From assembly GCA_964343805.1 (NCBI GenBank), contig CAYFLR010000039.1, positions 1-54,940 of the forward strand: DNA of 54,940 nucleotides, in the 5' to 3' direction. Origin of the DNA: CAYFLR01 sp964343805 (GTDB lineage: Bacteria > Bdellovibrionota_B > Oligoflexia > CAYFLR01). A program made the translations under genes and the position numbers. Under the pieces are notes generated by a model. It had not been told where the DNA came from, made no database searches, and saw nothing but the letters and a program-made list of their open reading frames with translations. This document shows, one piece after another, positions 33,586-43,624 of this stretch (within the stretch, counting starts at the first letter, position 1; each line of letters begins with the position of its first letter).

Positions 33586-36135
33586 ATGAATCTGTCTGAA
33601 CTTCAAAAGGATGTTCAAGCTGTAAATATTGTCGATGAAATGCAGTCTTCCTTTTTAGATTATTCCATGAGTGTAATTGTATCCAGGGCATTGCCAGATG
33701 TTCGAGATGGTTTAAAGCCTGTTCATAGACGGATACTTTATGCCATGCACGAAATGTCTAACTATCATAATAAGCCCTATAAAAAATCTGCCAGGGTTAT
33801 TGGAGAAGTTCTTGGTAAATACCATCCTCATGGTGATTCAGCTGTTTATGAGGCACTGGTTCGTTTAGCTCAAGATTTTTCCATGCGCTACTGTCTGGTC
33901 GATGGACAGGGAAATTTTGGTTCTATTGACGGTGATTCCCCCGCAGCAATGAGGTACACCGAAGTTCGGATGAAAAAATTGGCTGAAGAATTTCTTAAAG
34001 ATATTGAGAAAGATACAGTTAATTTTGGTCCTAATTATGACAACAATGAGAAAGAGCCTTTAGTATTACCTGCTAAGCTACCCACATTGCTAGTTAATGG
34101 AGCCTCTGGAATTGCAGTAGGGATGGCTACTAATATTCCTCCACATAATTTAACTGAGGTTATCAATGCTATTTTGGCTTTCATTGAGGATCAAAGTATA
34201 CCTTTAGATGATCTTATTAAATACGTTTCAGGACCTGACTTTCCTACAGGTGCGAGTATTTGTGGACGAAAGGGTTTTTATGATGCCTATCGAACAGGAA
34301 AAGGCATCATTCGAATTAAGGCCAAAACAGAAATTGAAGAAGTCAAAGGACGTGAACGCATTGTTGTTCATGAGATTCCCTATCAAGTTAATAAAGCTAA
34401 ACTGATTGAAAAAATTGCTCATCTCGTTAAAAACAAACAGATTGAAGGCATCACTGACCTACGTGATGAGTCCAATAAAAAGGGTATCCGGATTGTAATA
34501 GAAGTCAAAAAGGATGTACCTGCTCAAATAATATTAAATAATTTGTACAAGCAAACGGCTCTTACTCAGTCTTTTGGTATGAATATGATTGCCTTGGTGG
34601 ATAATGTTCCCCGGCTGTTAAACTTAAAAGAGATTGTGAGAGAGTTTGTTCGTCACCGAAGAGAAGTGGTAACTCGCAGGACCGTTTTTGAGCTCAATAA
34701 AGCTGAAGAACGCGCTCATATTATGGAAGGTCTTAAAAAGGCTCTCGATAATTTGGATGAAGTGATTGAAATTATTAAAGGGTCTAAAGATTCTCAAACA
34801 GCCAAGAAATCTCTTATTGATAGATTTGAATTTTCTGAAAAGCAGGCGGCTGCCATTCTAGATATGAGATTGCACCGTTTGACTGGACTTGAGCAAGAGA
34901 AAATTCTTAGAGAATATGAAGAGTTATTAGCTCTTATTAAGAAGTTAAGAGCTATCCTAGCCGATGTTCAAGAAATTTATAAAATTGTTTCCACAGAGTT
35001 AAAAGAGCTGCAAGAACAATATGGTGATGAAAGAAAAACCGAGATTCTTGAAGGCGAAGAAGACTTCGAAATGGAAGACCTGATAGAAGACGAGAAGGTC
35101 GTAGTGGTTATGACCAATAAAGGTTATATTAAACGTTTTCCAACATCAGTATATAACAGTCAACGACGCGGTGGACGGGGAAAACAGGGTTTAACTATAT
35201 CTGATGAAGATGAAGTTAAAGAAATATTCACTACTCACACCCATGCACAGATTCTCTGTTTCTCTTCATTAGGAAAAGTCTATTCCTTGAAGGTTTATAA
35301 GATTCCTCCCGCAGATCGATATGGCAAAGGAAAAGCCATTATTAATCTCATTCAATTAGATTCGAGTGTGAATGAGCGGGTTGCCTCTATTGTTCCTGTG
35401 AGTAATTTTGAAGAGGGTCTATTTATTTCTGTATTAACTAAAAATGGTTTTATCAAAAAAACCAAGCTTATGGCTTTCTCCAATATAAGAGTGAACGGTA
35501 TTATTGGTTTGACCCTAAATGAAGGAGATGAGGTCATTGATGCTAAGTTAGTAGGAGAAAACTCTGAAATTATTTACTGCTCTTCTATGGGTAAATCCAT
35601 TAGGATATTAGGAAACAAATTAAGAGAAACAGGTCGTACTTCTCGGGGTGTTATTTCCATGCGCTTTGCTAATGAGCAAGACAAAGTGGTTGGAATGGAA
35701 ATTCTCGAAGAAAATGATTCAGATACACTGTTAGTTGTCACTAAAAATGGATATGGAAAACGAACCTCTCTCTCTGAATATAGAGTTCAAGAGCGTGGAG
35801 GACAAGGAATCTTCACTATTAAGACCTCTGATCGTAATGGTGAATGTGTAGGTATGATTAAGGTTAATGATGACGATGATTTTCTATTGTTAACCGATTC
35901 TGGAAAAATAATCAGAATGAGTGCTTCTGATATAAGTGTTATAGGGCGAAATACCCAAGGGGTCAGGCTAATCAAACTGTCTGATGGGGATTCTGTTGTA
36001 AGGATCACCAAGGTATTTGTTAAAGTACAAGATGATGAATTAGAAGGGGATTCAGAGGAAGAAGAGACCGTTTCTGAAGAAACCAAAGATGAAACACCAG
36101 CGGTTGAATCTGCGACCGATGAAGAACAGAGTTGA
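33586..36135 (+). CDS. gyrA: DNA gyrase subunit A
   Basis: GyrA carries the DNA-cutting tyrosine of gyrase. The 849 residues include LDYSMSVIVSRALPDVRDGLKP at the start (shortened here to its key LDYSMSVI), HPHGDSAVYEALVRLAQDF (the quinolone region, with Ser at the 83-like and Glu at the 87-like site), and AMRYTEVRM with the catalytic Tyr. The C-terminal beta-pinwheel holds the GyrA box QRRGGRGKQG near residue 528. The last 35 residues are a strongly acidic tail, a feature known to tune gyrase supercoiling in Escherichia coli. GTGTTTT precedes the ATG, with AAGAAGG as ribosome-binding site. Confidence 0.97.
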   Translation: MNLSELQKDVQAVNIVDEMQSSFLDYSMSVIVSRALPDVRDGLKPVHRRILYAMHEMSNYHNKPYKKSARVIGEVLGKYHPHGDSAVYEALVRLAQDFSMRYCLVDGQGNFGSIDGDSPAAMRYTEVRMKKLAEEFLKDIEKDTVNFGPNYDNNEKEPLVLPAKLPTLLVNGASGIAVGMATNIPPHNLTEVINAILAFIEDQSIPLDDLIKYVSGPDFPTGASICGRKGFYDAYRTGKGIIRIKAKTEIEEVKGRERIVVHEIPYQVNKAKLIEKIAHLVKNKQIEGITDLRDESNKKGIRIVIEVKKDVPAQIILNNLYKQTALTQSFGMNMIALVDNVPRLLNLKEIVREFVRHRREVVTRRTVFELNKAEERAHIMEGLKKALDNLDEVIEIIKGSKDSQTAKKSLIDRFEFSEKQAAAILDMRLHRLTGLEQEKILREYEELLALIKKLRAILADVQEIYKIVSTELKELQEQYGDERKTEILEGEEDFEMEDLIEDEKVVVVMTNKGYIKRFPTSVYNSQRRGGRGKQGLTISDEDEVKEIFTTHTHAQILCFSSLGKVYSLKVYKIPPADRYGKGKAIINLIQLDSSVNERVASIVPVSNFEEGLFISVLTKNGFIKKTKLMAFSNIRVNGIIGLTLNEGDEVIDAKLVGENSEIIYCSSMGKSIRILGNKLRETGRTSRGVISMRFANEQDKVVGMEILEENDSDTLLVVTKNGYGKRTSLSEYRVQERGGQGIFTIKTSDRNGECVGMIKVNDDDDFLLLTDSGKIIRMSASDISVIGRNTQGVRLIKLSDGDSVVRITKVFVKVQDDELEGDSEEEETVSEETKDETPAVESATDEEQS

Positions 36136-36160
36136 AAAGCAAAATTACTTGTGCTATGTT
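36132..36160 (+). promoter_or_regulatory. Promoter of the rpmH-rnpA-yidD-yidC operon
   Basis: TTGAAA (-35) and TATGTT (-10) are separated by exactly 17 bases, with TGC before the -10 as an extended element. The -35 overlaps the gyrA stop codon, and the start site would fall about 20 bases before rpmH. Confidence 0.6.
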
Positions 36161-36186
36161 CGCCGTTCAAATTGTAGGAGGGTAAA

Positions 36187-36339
36187 GTGAGTAAACGAAC
36201 ATTTCAGCCATCAAATAAATCCAGAGCCAGAACTCACGGTTTTAGAACACGTATGGCAACTAAAGGCGGAAGAAATGTACTTGCCGCTAGAAGATCAAAA
36301 GGTAGAGCTAGATTAACAGTTGATATTTATAAGAAATAA
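36187..36339 (+). CDS. rpmH: 50S ribosomal protein L34
   Basis: This is a 50-residue protein, strongly basic, with the L34 pattern KRTFQPSNKSRARTHGFRTR, then MATKGGRNVLAARRSKGRARLT. It starts with GTG, fixed by AGGAGG 5 bases upstream and by the conserved SKRTFQPS start. It is followed by rnpA, the near-universal order. Confidence 0.97.
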   Translation: MSKRTFQPSNKSRARTHGFRTRMATKGGRNVLAARRSKGRARLTVDIYKK

Positions 36340-36352
36340 GCTGTTATATTAA

Positions 36353-36700
36353 ATGTTTATATTGCCAAAAAGTCGGCGTATTATTAATTCAAACGAATTC
36401 CGGAAAACATTGTTTAAGCGTGATAAAGTTCTTCGATATGAGAACTTTAATTGCTATTTTAAAAAGAATGACAAAGATTTCAATCGGATGGGTGTCAGTG
36501 TATCCAAAAATGTTGGTAAGGCCTGTGTAAGAAATCGTTATAAACGTTATACCAGAGAGTTTTTCAGATTAAACCAATATAAATTTCCCCAAGGTTACGA
36601 TTTTATCTTTATAATAAAAAAGTACAAAAGACCCATCGATCATTCTTATTTTAACAATCAATCCCGGTTTCAAGAGATTGTTAAATATTTTGAAGAGTAA
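36353..36700 (+). CDS. rnpA: Ribonuclease P protein component
   Basis: RnpA is the protein cofactor of RNase P, which trims tRNA 5' ends. The 115 residues include the start of the fold (FILPKSRRIINSNEFRKTL) and the RNA-binding RNR motif ACVRNRYKRYTREFFR near residue 60. It begins 13 bases after rpmH and overlaps the probable TTG start of yidD by 23 bases. Confidence 0.95.
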   Translation: MFILPKSRRIINSNEFRKTLFKRDKVLRYENFNCYFKKNDKDFNRMGVSVSKNVGKACVRNRYKRYTREFFRLNQYKFPQGYDFIFIIKKYKRPIDHSYFNNQSRFQEIVKYFEE

Positions 36701-36944
36701 CTCTTTTAAAGCCTTATTATCAAATATTCTGGTAATACCCATTCGTCTTTACCAGATATTGATATCCCCAATACTCGGTCCTAACTGTAGGTTTTATCCG
36801 ACCTGCTCCGATTATTCCATACAATCTATTCGAATTCACGGCCCAATTATTGGTTTTTATTATACTTTTAAGCGTTTGATTAAATGTCATCCTTTCCATC
36901 CTGGTGGTTATGACCCGGTAATTTGCAATACTAAGGACTTATAA
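36678..36944 (+). CDS. yidD: Membrane protein insertion efficiency factor YidD
   Basis: This is an 88-residue protein with an amphipathic N terminus and the YidD core CRFYPTCSDYSIQSIRIHG, then CHPFHPGGYDPV. The start is a TTG at 36678 inside rnpA, or a second TTG at 36690; no ATG is available before the conserved LVIPIRLYQ. The stop codon abuts the yidC ATG with no gap, indicating tight translational coupling. Confidence 0.93.
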   Translation: MLNILKSNSFKALLSNILVIPIRLYQILISPILGPNCRFYPTCSDYSIQSIRIHGPIIGFYYTFKRLIKCHPFHPGGYDPVICNTKDL

Positions 36945-38675
36945 ATGGATAAGAATACAATTTATGCAATTGTTATAGCTTTTGTTGTTTGGATCGCTTG
37001 GGATACTTATCTTGAAAATAAATATCCAGGATATAAAGAACGTTATGGACAAAATACTCCCGCTGAAAAGGTCACTGCTGGATCTAAGGAGATTAAGGCC
37101 AATAACTCAACTGGTGGACTATCATCATCAGCCCCATCATCTCAATCAATTCCATCTATTCCTGAAAAAAAGCCGAGTCCTATTATACAACAAAACAATG
37201 TAAAGCTAGTATCTGAACAGGAATTGACCTTACATACACCCGATCTAACCTTAGTATTTACTCAAAAAGAGGGTTCTTTAAAACAAGTTACACTTAAAAA
37301 ATACCGTGATAATAAAAAAGAACTAGGTCTTTTAGAGAGTTTTAAATCAATATTTAGCGGTTCCAAAGAGGATGTTAAGTTACAGAAGTTGGTGGATCTC
37401 GAACCAGGTGGATCATTGCCGGCTCATTCCTATTTTTATCAAATATTTGCTGAGCAATCATTTGGAACTCTTTATGAATTAAAAGATAAAACTTCTGATT
37501 CTATAACTTTCGTTGCCACCATAGGAAGTGTGGTTGTTGAGAAAACGTATAAGTTTAAGAGTGCCTATGTTGTGGAGCTATCTGTTAATTTGACTAATTT
37601 ATCAGTCAATCCAATCAGTACCATGACACGTATATCTCTCTATGATCAATATAAAGAATCCGAGGATAAGTCGAGTTTTCTCCAGGCTGGATTAACTCTT
37701 GGGAAAAGTGCCGTAGTACATGCAAAAGAAGGGTTTGATCGACTTTTATTAAAAGAAATTGATGAAGAAACTTTGAAAGAGGGATTATGGCCTCAACAGG
37801 GTCTGAGCATTGATTGGTTAGGTATTGATAGTCAGTATTTTCTAAGAGTTATCATGCCTCAATCCAAGAAGCAAAATGTGGATATATCTTACTCCACTGA
37901 TGGTTTGTATCAAATTTCTTTGGTTGAATATTTAAATAACTTTCAACCAAACCAAACCTTGAATCAAAAATATAGCCTCTATATGGGACCCAAAGATTTT
38001 GATGTCCTTGAAAAGGTGGGAGGTCAATTAGAAAAGTCGATAGATTATGGGTGGCTTTATGCTATCTGTGTTTTTATTTTAAAAATGCTCAAATGGATCT
38101 ATGGAGTGGTTGGTAATTATGGAGTTGCCATTATTATACTCACTACAATTATCAAGATTTTCCTTCTGCCATTAACATGGAAAGCGTCCATTTCCATGAA
38201 AAGAATGCAGACTCTGCAACCTGAAATGAAGAAACTGCAGGAAAAGTATAAGGATGATAAGCAAAGACTCTCTCAAGAAACCATGAGATTCATGAAGCAA
38301 AATAATATGAATCCTTTGGGTGGATGTCTTCCCATGATTCCTCAAATTCCTATTTTCTTTTCTCTCTATCGAGTCTTGTATAACTCTATAGAACTTCGTC
38401 AGGCTCCATTTTTTGGTTGGGTAACTGATTTAGCTGCAAAGGATCCACTGTTTATTTTTCCTATATTGACCGGTGCTTCCATGTTGCTTCAACAGAAGTT
38501 GATGCCCACTGCCACTACCGATCCAAATCAAAAAACTATGTTCTTTGTTATGAACATTTTCTTTACATTTATGATGTTGTACTTACCATCAGGTGCGGTA
38601 TTATACATTTTAACAAACATGATACTCTCAATTGTACAACAATTGGCAATTAATAAATATGCAAAGGTCGATTAG
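36945..38675 (+). CDS. yidC: Membrane protein insertase YidC
   Basis: YidC inserts and folds inner-membrane proteins, alone or with SecYEG. The 576-residue length is that of the Gram-negative form: an N-terminal anchor (IYAIVIAFVVWIAWDTY), a Ser/Pro-rich linker, a large periplasmic beta domain (about 80-360), then the conserved five-helix core. The core includes the cytoplasmic hairpin KRMQTLQPEMKKLQEKYKDD and GGCLPMIPQIPIFFSLYRVL. The conserved membrane arginine is not in its usual place that I can verify by eye; WKASISMKRMQ fits the family. It lies directly before jag. Confidence 0.97.
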   Translation: MDKNTIYAIVIAFVVWIAWDTYLENKYPGYKERYGQNTPAEKVTAGSKEIKANNSTGGLSSSAPSSQSIPSIPEKKPSPIIQQNNVKLVSEQELTLHTPDLTLVFTQKEGSLKQVTLKKYRDNKKELGLLESFKSIFSGSKEDVKLQKLVDLEPGGSLPAHSYFYQIFAEQSFGTLYELKDKTSDSITFVATIGSVVVEKTYKFKSAYVVELSVNLTNLSVNPISTMTRISLYDQYKESEDKSSFLQAGLTLGKSAVVHAKEGFDRLLLKEIDEETLKEGLWPQQGLSIDWLGIDSQYFLRVIMPQSKKQNVDISYSTDGLYQISLVEYLNNFQPNQTLNQKYSLYMGPKDFDVLEKVGGQLEKSIDYGWLYAICVFILKMLKWIYGVVGNYGVAIIILTTIIKIFLLPLTWKASISMKRMQTLQPEMKKLQEKYKDDKQRLSQETMRFMKQNNMNPLGGCLPMIPQIPIFFSLYRVLYNSIELRQAPFFGWVTDLAAKDPLFIFPILTGASMLLQQKLMPTATTDPNQKTMFFVMNIFFTFMMLYLPSGAVLYILTNMILSIVQQLAINKYAKVD

Positions 38676-38697
38676 CAATGCAAGCAAAGGAGACAAT

Positions 38698-39536
38698 ATG
38701 AAAAGCATGGTCGTACAAGGAAAAGACGTTTCGGTTGCCTTAGAAGAAGCTGCACAAAAATTGAATGTTGATGTTGATTCTTTACAGTATGAAGTTATTG
38801 AAGATAATACAAAACGAGGATTTCTCAAGTTATTTGGTATGAGCGGGGGAGAGGTCAAATTAAAAGTAACTATTCCTGAGCAAAGAATGGATGAGCATGT
38901 CTCTGAAGTAAAGGAAGAAATGGATCAACCAGTAGCTAATGTTGCTGAATCCANNNNNNNNNNGAATCCAAAGAAAAAGACTTAATTAAGCCCTATGCTG
39001 AAGTAACTGAAAAAACTGTAGCGCAGCCAGAAGTTGCTACAGAAGATAAAACTACAGAGACCATGGTAGATGAAGATTACCCTCTAGAAAAAAAGCTGAT
39101 TGAAAGAATTTTAAATGGGTTGTTAGTAGAGCCTTTTGAGGTAAATATTTTCAAAGATGAATCTCACTATATGTTTAATATTGTGAGTGATGAGTTCCAA
39201 CAACTCATGGGTAAAAAGAGAAAATTGGTTGATGCTCTTGAGCATCTATTGCATAAATCAAAGTCTAAGACAAATAGAGGAAAAGGCAAATTAACTCTAT
39301 TAGTGGATTGTAATTCAGTTCGTGCTAATCGTAAGCAGAGCCTTATCAAATTAGCTAATGATATGGGATCCAGAGTCAGAGAAAAAGGTCAGCCTATTGT
39401 TATTGATAATCGATCTGCTTATGAGCGTAGAGTGATTCATATGGCTCTAAGTAAAGAGACAGATATTTTTACTAAGAGTGTGGGAAATGGAGTTCATCGT
39501 AAATTAATGATTCTCCCTAATCGAGATCAAGCCTAA
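38698..39536 (+). CDS. jag: Jag (KhpB-like) RNA-binding protein, with an assembly gap
   Basis: Jag/KhpB proteins bind RNA and are usually encoded after yidC. The N-terminal Jag domain is MVVQGKDVSVALEEAAQKL with GFLKLFG, followed by an acidic linker, a KH domain (YPLEKKLIERILNGLLVEPF) and an R3H domain with the key RSAYERRVIHMAL near the end. A run of 10 N at 38954-38963 lies in the linker and changes the frame; the second part is open from the gap to 39536. The ATG at 38698 has AAGGAG 6 bases upstream and is preferred to a start inside yidC. The gene is probably intact in the organism. Confidence 0.88.
38954..38963. other. Assembly gap (10 N)
   Basis: Undetermined bases in the acidic linker of jag. 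The frames on the two sides disagree, so 10 is a placeholder. Confidence 0.95.
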
Positions 39537-39539
39537 CTA

Positions 39540-40919
39540 ATGAATTCAAAGGATACCATTGTTGCCCCTGCGACTCCTGCTGGTTCAGGAGGAATAGGGG
39601 TTGTTCGTTTAAGTGGTCCGGANNNNNNNNNNAAAAAAGTATTTTTTCCAAGCAAAGGCTCTATCAGTCTTGAGCCTCGTTATGTCACCTATGGTCTTAT
39701 AAAAAATCCGACATCAAATGATATCGTGGATGATGTTTTAGTGACCTATTTCAAAGGTCCTCACTCATACACCGGAGAAGATGTGATTGAGATTTCTGCT
39801 CATGGGAATCCGCTCATTTTGAATAATATAGTGGAGCTTTTTGTAGGAATTGGTTGTCGCCTAGCTGAACCTGGAGAATTTACGCAACGGGCCTTTATTA
39901 ATGGTAAAATGGACTTAATACAGGCTGAAGCGGTAGCTGAGATAATAAATGCGAACTCTCTGTCTGCTTCTAAGCTAGCTAGACAAAATATAGAACGTCT
40001 CCTTTCTCTAAAAATAAAAAAGGTTAGTGATATTATTGAACATTATATGGTTTTAAGTGAGGCATATATTGACTTTCCTGAAGAAGATATTCCAGAGGAT
40101 TCTAAGCAGCTGATGCTTAATAAAATAGCAGAGGCAAAAGACTCTCTGGAAAAGTTAAGATTGAGTTATCATGAGGGCAGAATCACCAAAAACGGTGCCC
40201 AAGTCGTGATTTTAGGAGAGACTAATGTTGGTAAATCTACGTTACTAAATGTTTTGAGCCAAGAAGAGCGAGTCATCACCTCAAATATTCCTGGGACCAC
40301 TCGTGATTCTATCCAAAATGACATAATTATTAAAGATTTAGCCATTATTCTTACTGATACTGCGGGTTTAAGACAAACCGAAGATCAAATTGAAAAAGAG
40401 GGAATTCACCGTTCCCTCGATTTAAGTAAAAAAGCCGACTTAATTGTAGCTGTCGTGGAACCAAATCAAAAGGACTTCAAGCATGCTTTACCTGAAGGAT
40501 TTCATTTAGATAGTAATTGTCCTGTCCTTGTGGTTCAGAACAAGTGGGATCAATCTTTAAGAAATAGCCATGAGTTAGAGCAGTATAATAACAATCTCAA
40601 AGAGAAAAATATCATTGGTATATCAGCAAAGGAAAAATGGGGAATAGAAGAGCTCAAAGACTCGATTCATAGTCTTCTAATTAATCATTCCCAGGATAAA
40701 TCCGAAATTATTGTGGCCAATCAAAGACATTATGATCAGATAACTCGATCTATTGAAAACCTCGAAAATAGTATTAGATTGGTTCAAGATAATGAATTTG
40801 CAGAATTAATAGCCTTTGAATTGAGGCAATCTCTTAACCATTTGCAGGAAATAACAGGTGAAGTAACCAGTAACGATATACTTAACAGAATCTTTTCTCA
40901 GTTTTGTATAGGTAAATAG
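39540..40919 (+). CDS. mnmE: tRNA uridine-5-carboxymethylaminomethyl modification GTPase
   Basis: MnmE with MnmG modifies the wobble uridine of certain tRNAs. The 459 residues show the N-terminal DTIVAPATPAGSGGIGVVRL, then SYTGEDVIEISAHGNPLIL (folate domain). The G domain has GETNVGKST, DTAGLRQTEDQIEKEGI and NKWD. The invariant C-terminal IFSQFCIGK carries the catalytic Cys. It starts 3 bases after jag. A run of 10 N at 39623-39632 follows LSGP; the frame is kept there, although the family usually has a few more residues, so the gap size is unsure. mnmG is not in this window. Confidence 0.96.
   Translation: MNSKDTIVAPATPAGSGGIGVVRLSGPXXXXKKVFFPSKGSISLEPRYVTYGLIKNPTSNDIVDDVLVTYFKGPHSYTGEDVIEISAHGNPLILNNIVELFVGIGCRLAEPGEFTQRAFINGKMDLIQAEAVAEIINANSLSASKLARQNIERLLSLKIKKVSDIIEHYMVLSEAYIDFPEEDIPEDSKQLMLNKIAEAKDSLEKLRLSYHEGRITKNGAQVVILGETNVGKSTLLNVLSQEERVITSNIPGTTRDSIQNDIIIKDLAIILTDTAGLRQTEDQIEKEGIHRSLDLSKKADLIVAVVEPNQKDFKHALPEGFHLDSNCPVLVVQNKWDQSLRNSHELEQYNNNLKEKNIIGISAKEKWGIEELKDSIHSLLINHSQDKSEIIVANQRHYDQITRSIENLENSIRLVQDNEFAELIAFELRQSLNHLQEITGEVTSNDILNRIFSQFCIGK
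39623..39632. other. Assembly gap (10 N)
   Basis: Undetermined bases near the start of mnmE, after the LSGP motif. The frame is preserved, perhaps by chance. Confidence 0.95.
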
Positions 40920-40939
40920 CCTGTTCACCCCGGGCTAGT

Positions 40940-40968
40940 TTGATATATTTCTCAATTCTTGTTAAAAT
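40940..40968 (+). promoter_or_regulatory. Promoter of the dacB-mltD group
   Basis: TTGATA (-35) and TAAAAT (-10) lie 17 bases apart, about 52 bases before the dacB-like start. It fits a housekeeping sigma-70 promoter for the rightward cell-wall genes. Confidence 0.55.
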
Positions 40969-41020
40969 TCCCTACATAAAGCATCCATTTTCTTATTATT
41001 TTATTAAAAGTATTAGCTAA

Positions 41021-42442
41021 ATGAGTCTACTTTTGACCAATTTATTTATTTTATTTTGTCTTTCTTTAAATTTTTCATTTACTTATGCTGCAAATAGCAA
41101 GGTAAAAAGTATCTTGAAAAAGTTAGATAGTAATAAAGTCTCTGTTACGGTGCGAGACACTTCAAATGGTTNNNNNNNNNNTATCTTTGAACATCAAGGA
41201 AAGAAACTTCTTAATCCTGCCTCGAATATAAAAATAGTGACAGGTGCAGCTGCCCTGCATTTTTTAGGTCCTTCTCATCAATTTGTAACTGAGATTTATT
41301 CTATAAAACCTCCAATGGGAGGTTATCTTAAAGGGCCTTTATTTATTAAAGGATATGGAGATCCTGCATTGGTTGAAGAAAAAGTCTGGGTTATGATTAA
41401 ACGGTTGAAAAATAGTGGAATTCATAGAATTGAAGGTCCTGTATACATTGATAATTACTACTTTGATAGAATAAATAGAAATGTTTATAACAATGTTAAG
41501 TTTAGTTCAGATCCTTATAATGCTGAAACTTCTGCTTTATCAGTTAACTTCAACACAATAAAATTTATGATTCGCCCAGGAAAAAGAATAGGTGATAGAG
41601 CTATCATTCAATCTGATTTTCAAATTCCTGGCTTAAAAGTAAAAAACTACACTCGAACCACTCGCTTTTCTAAGAGGGCAGCTAACATCAGTGTGCTCCG
41701 AAAAGACAGATATAAAAATGAGTTTGAAATAGTGGGCAGAATACCTGTTAATAGCTCACCAAGTTATAAATATGCCAATCTCACTGATACAGCGCTATTT
41801 TCCGGAGCGGTTTTCTTAGAAATGTTAAATTTAGAAAAAATAAGCATCAATAAAAGAGAAGTGGGTATTCAAAAAGTTCCTGAAGGAGCTCATTTAATTT
41901 TACAGCATAAATCCGAAAGCTTAGATATTTTAGTGAGATACATGAATAAATACAGCAGTAACTTCATTGCAGGGCAATTGGTTAAGTATTTAGATGCCGT
42001 TCAAAACCAACGCAAAGGGGAGTACTTTGGTGGAACACAGATATTAAATAGCTATATGAATTATCTAAAAATTCCCAAAAGTAGCTATAGAATAGTAAGT
42101 GGTTCGGGTTTAACAACCCATAATAAGATAACTTCATCTGCTATGACCCAAGTTCTGCTTTCCATTTGGTATCAAGATAAATACAGAGAAGAGCTCATAT
42201 CATCTCTTTCTATCAGCGGTGTTGATGGGACTACTAAAAGAAGGTTCAGAAATAATACTGCTAAAAGAATGTTTAGAGTAAAAACAGGATTATTGGATAG
42301 TGTTCACAGTCTTTCAGGTTTTATGAAAAGTCATAAAGGTCACATTTATGCATTTTCAATTTTAGCAAATGATATAAATAAACCAGTTTGGCAAGCCCAG
42401 GATTTTCTTGATCAGTTGGCTTCTGAATTAAGGTTTTTGTAA
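41021..42442 (+). CDS. dacB: D-alanyl-D-alanine carboxypeptidase/endopeptidase (PBP4 family), with gap
   Basis: PBP4-type enzymes cut D-Ala from peptidoglycan stem peptides or hydrolyse cross-links in the periplasm. The 473-residue product has a signal peptide (SLLLTNLFILFCLSLNF up to TYAANS) and the three penicillin-binding motifs: SNIK in NPASNIKIVTGAA near residue 67, SSN in YSSNFIAGQL near residue 311, and KTG in FRVKTGLLDSVHSLSGF near residue 424. The inserted domain between the first two motifs is that of the S13 peptidase family. A run of 10 N at 41172-41181 lies just before the active serine; the frame is kept. The next gene begins 16 bases downstream. Confidence 0.92.
   Translation: MSLLLTNLFILFCLSLNFSFTYAANSKVKSILKKLDSNKVSVTVRDTSNGXXXXIFEHQGKKLLNPASNIKIVTGAAALHFLGPSHQFVTEIYSIKPPMGGYLKGPLFIKGYGDPALVEEKVWVMIKRLKNSGIHRIEGPVYIDNYYFDRINRNVYNNVKFSSDPYNAETSALSVNFNTIKFMIRPGKRIGDRAIIQSDFQIPGLKVKNYTRTTRFSKRAANISVLRKDRYKNEFEIVGRIPVNSSPSYKYANLTDTALFSGAVFLEMLNLEKISINKREVGIQKVPEGAHLILQHKSESLDILVRYMNKYSSNFIAGQLVKYLDAVQNQRKGEYFGGTQILNSYMNYLKIPKSSYRIVSGSGLTTHNKITSSAMTQVLLSIWYQDKYREELISSLSISGVDGTTKRRFRNNTAKRMFRVKTGLLDSVHSLSGFMKSHKGHIYAFSILANDINKPVWQAQDFLDQLASELRFL
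41172..41181. other. Assembly gap (10 N)
   Basis: Undetermined bases in dacB upstream of the active-site serine. The frame is preserved across it. Confidence 0.95.
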
Positions 42443-42458
42443 TGGAATCGGTTTAATT

Positions 42459-43608
42459 ATGATGAAACTTTGGATGCTCATTTTAATATTTTTAAGTAAT
42501 CCCTTAATGGGAGCTATTAAAAGAGATCTATTGCAAGAGCGGACCCAATTTTGGGTGAATATTTATTCAAAATACAGCAGAAACCAATATGTGATTCATG
42601 ATCGAGATAATCCCAATGTGGTTCTGCGAGTCATGAATTATACCCTTTTGAATCAGGTGAAAAAGAGCAATAGCTCGCGTCGATCCTATATGAAGAGTCG
42701 GGTTAAGGAAGCATTAAGTTATTATCGTAATCTAACAAGTACGGCAGTTGGAAAATTCTGTCGAAAGGAAAGAATAACCGATTGGGAGCAAAAAAAGGTA
42801 ATTCGACTCTATGGGTATTATATTGGAAAAGAAAAGTTGAAACTATATTGTGCAAAAGGTGTTCGGATTAGAGTCCAACAAGGAATGAGAGAAGTTTTTA
42901 TCGATGCCATTAAAACATCTGGCAGATACATGGATAAAATGGAGCTGATTTTTCAAAAGTATCGTGTCCCAATAGGTTTGACCAGGCTTCCTTTTGTTGA
43001 ATCAATGTTTAATTTAAATGCTCTTAGTTTTGTGGGAGCTTCTGGTATATGGCAGTTTATGCCAGCCACAGGAAGGCGTTATCTGACGGTCAATAAATGG
43101 CTCGATGAAAGAAGATCTCCAATAAAAGCCACTTTTGCTGCGGCTAAACTACTACGATATAACTTTGAAGAAACTGGTTCCTGGCCTATTGCCATTACAG
43201 CTTACAATCATGGGTTAAATGGAATGAAGAGAGCTATCAAACAGTTAGGGACAAGAGATATCTCGATTATTTTAGAAAAATATAAATCCAATACATTTGG
43301 TTTTGCCTCTAAGAACTTTTTTGCCTCTTTCGCAGCCGTAAGACATGTCTACGATCACCGAAATTACTATTTTGGGCATGTGTCCCAGGATGATCCTTCT
43401 CGCTTTAAATTGGCTGCTCTAGATCAAAAAATGAGAGTTAACAAAATANNNNNNNNNNTTAGCTGGAGTGGAACAAGACGTTTTCAAAAAGTTAAATCCT
43501 GATATACTGAATCGAACATATAAAGTGAACCGGTATATTCCGGCAGGATATATTTTATTATTGCCGAAAAAAAATTATCTAAGGTTTAAGATGGCAACGG
43601 CAAATTAA
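42459..43608 (+). CDS. MltD-like lytic transglycosylase, with assembly gap
   Basis: Lytic transglycosylases cleave the glycan strands of peptidoglycan. After a signal peptide (WMLILIFLSNPLMGA) comes a helical region, then a family 1 SLT domain with the catalytic Glu in LPFVESMFNLNALS, GASGIWQFMPATGRRY and ITAYNHGLNGM. A run of 10 N at 43449-43458 changes frame. The protein resumes with LAGVEQDVFKKLNPDILN and a short IPAGYILLLP tail, as in MltD proteins, and stops at 43608. It lies between dacB and a large TPR protein. It appears to lack LysM repeats, so the tail must bind the wall differently or weakly. Confidence 0.88.
43449..43458. other. Assembly gap (10 N)
   Basis: Undetermined bases in the mltD-like gene. 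The frame differs on the two sides, so the true length is unknown. Confidence 0.95.
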
Positions 43609-43624
43609 AAAAAGGTGGGAACTG

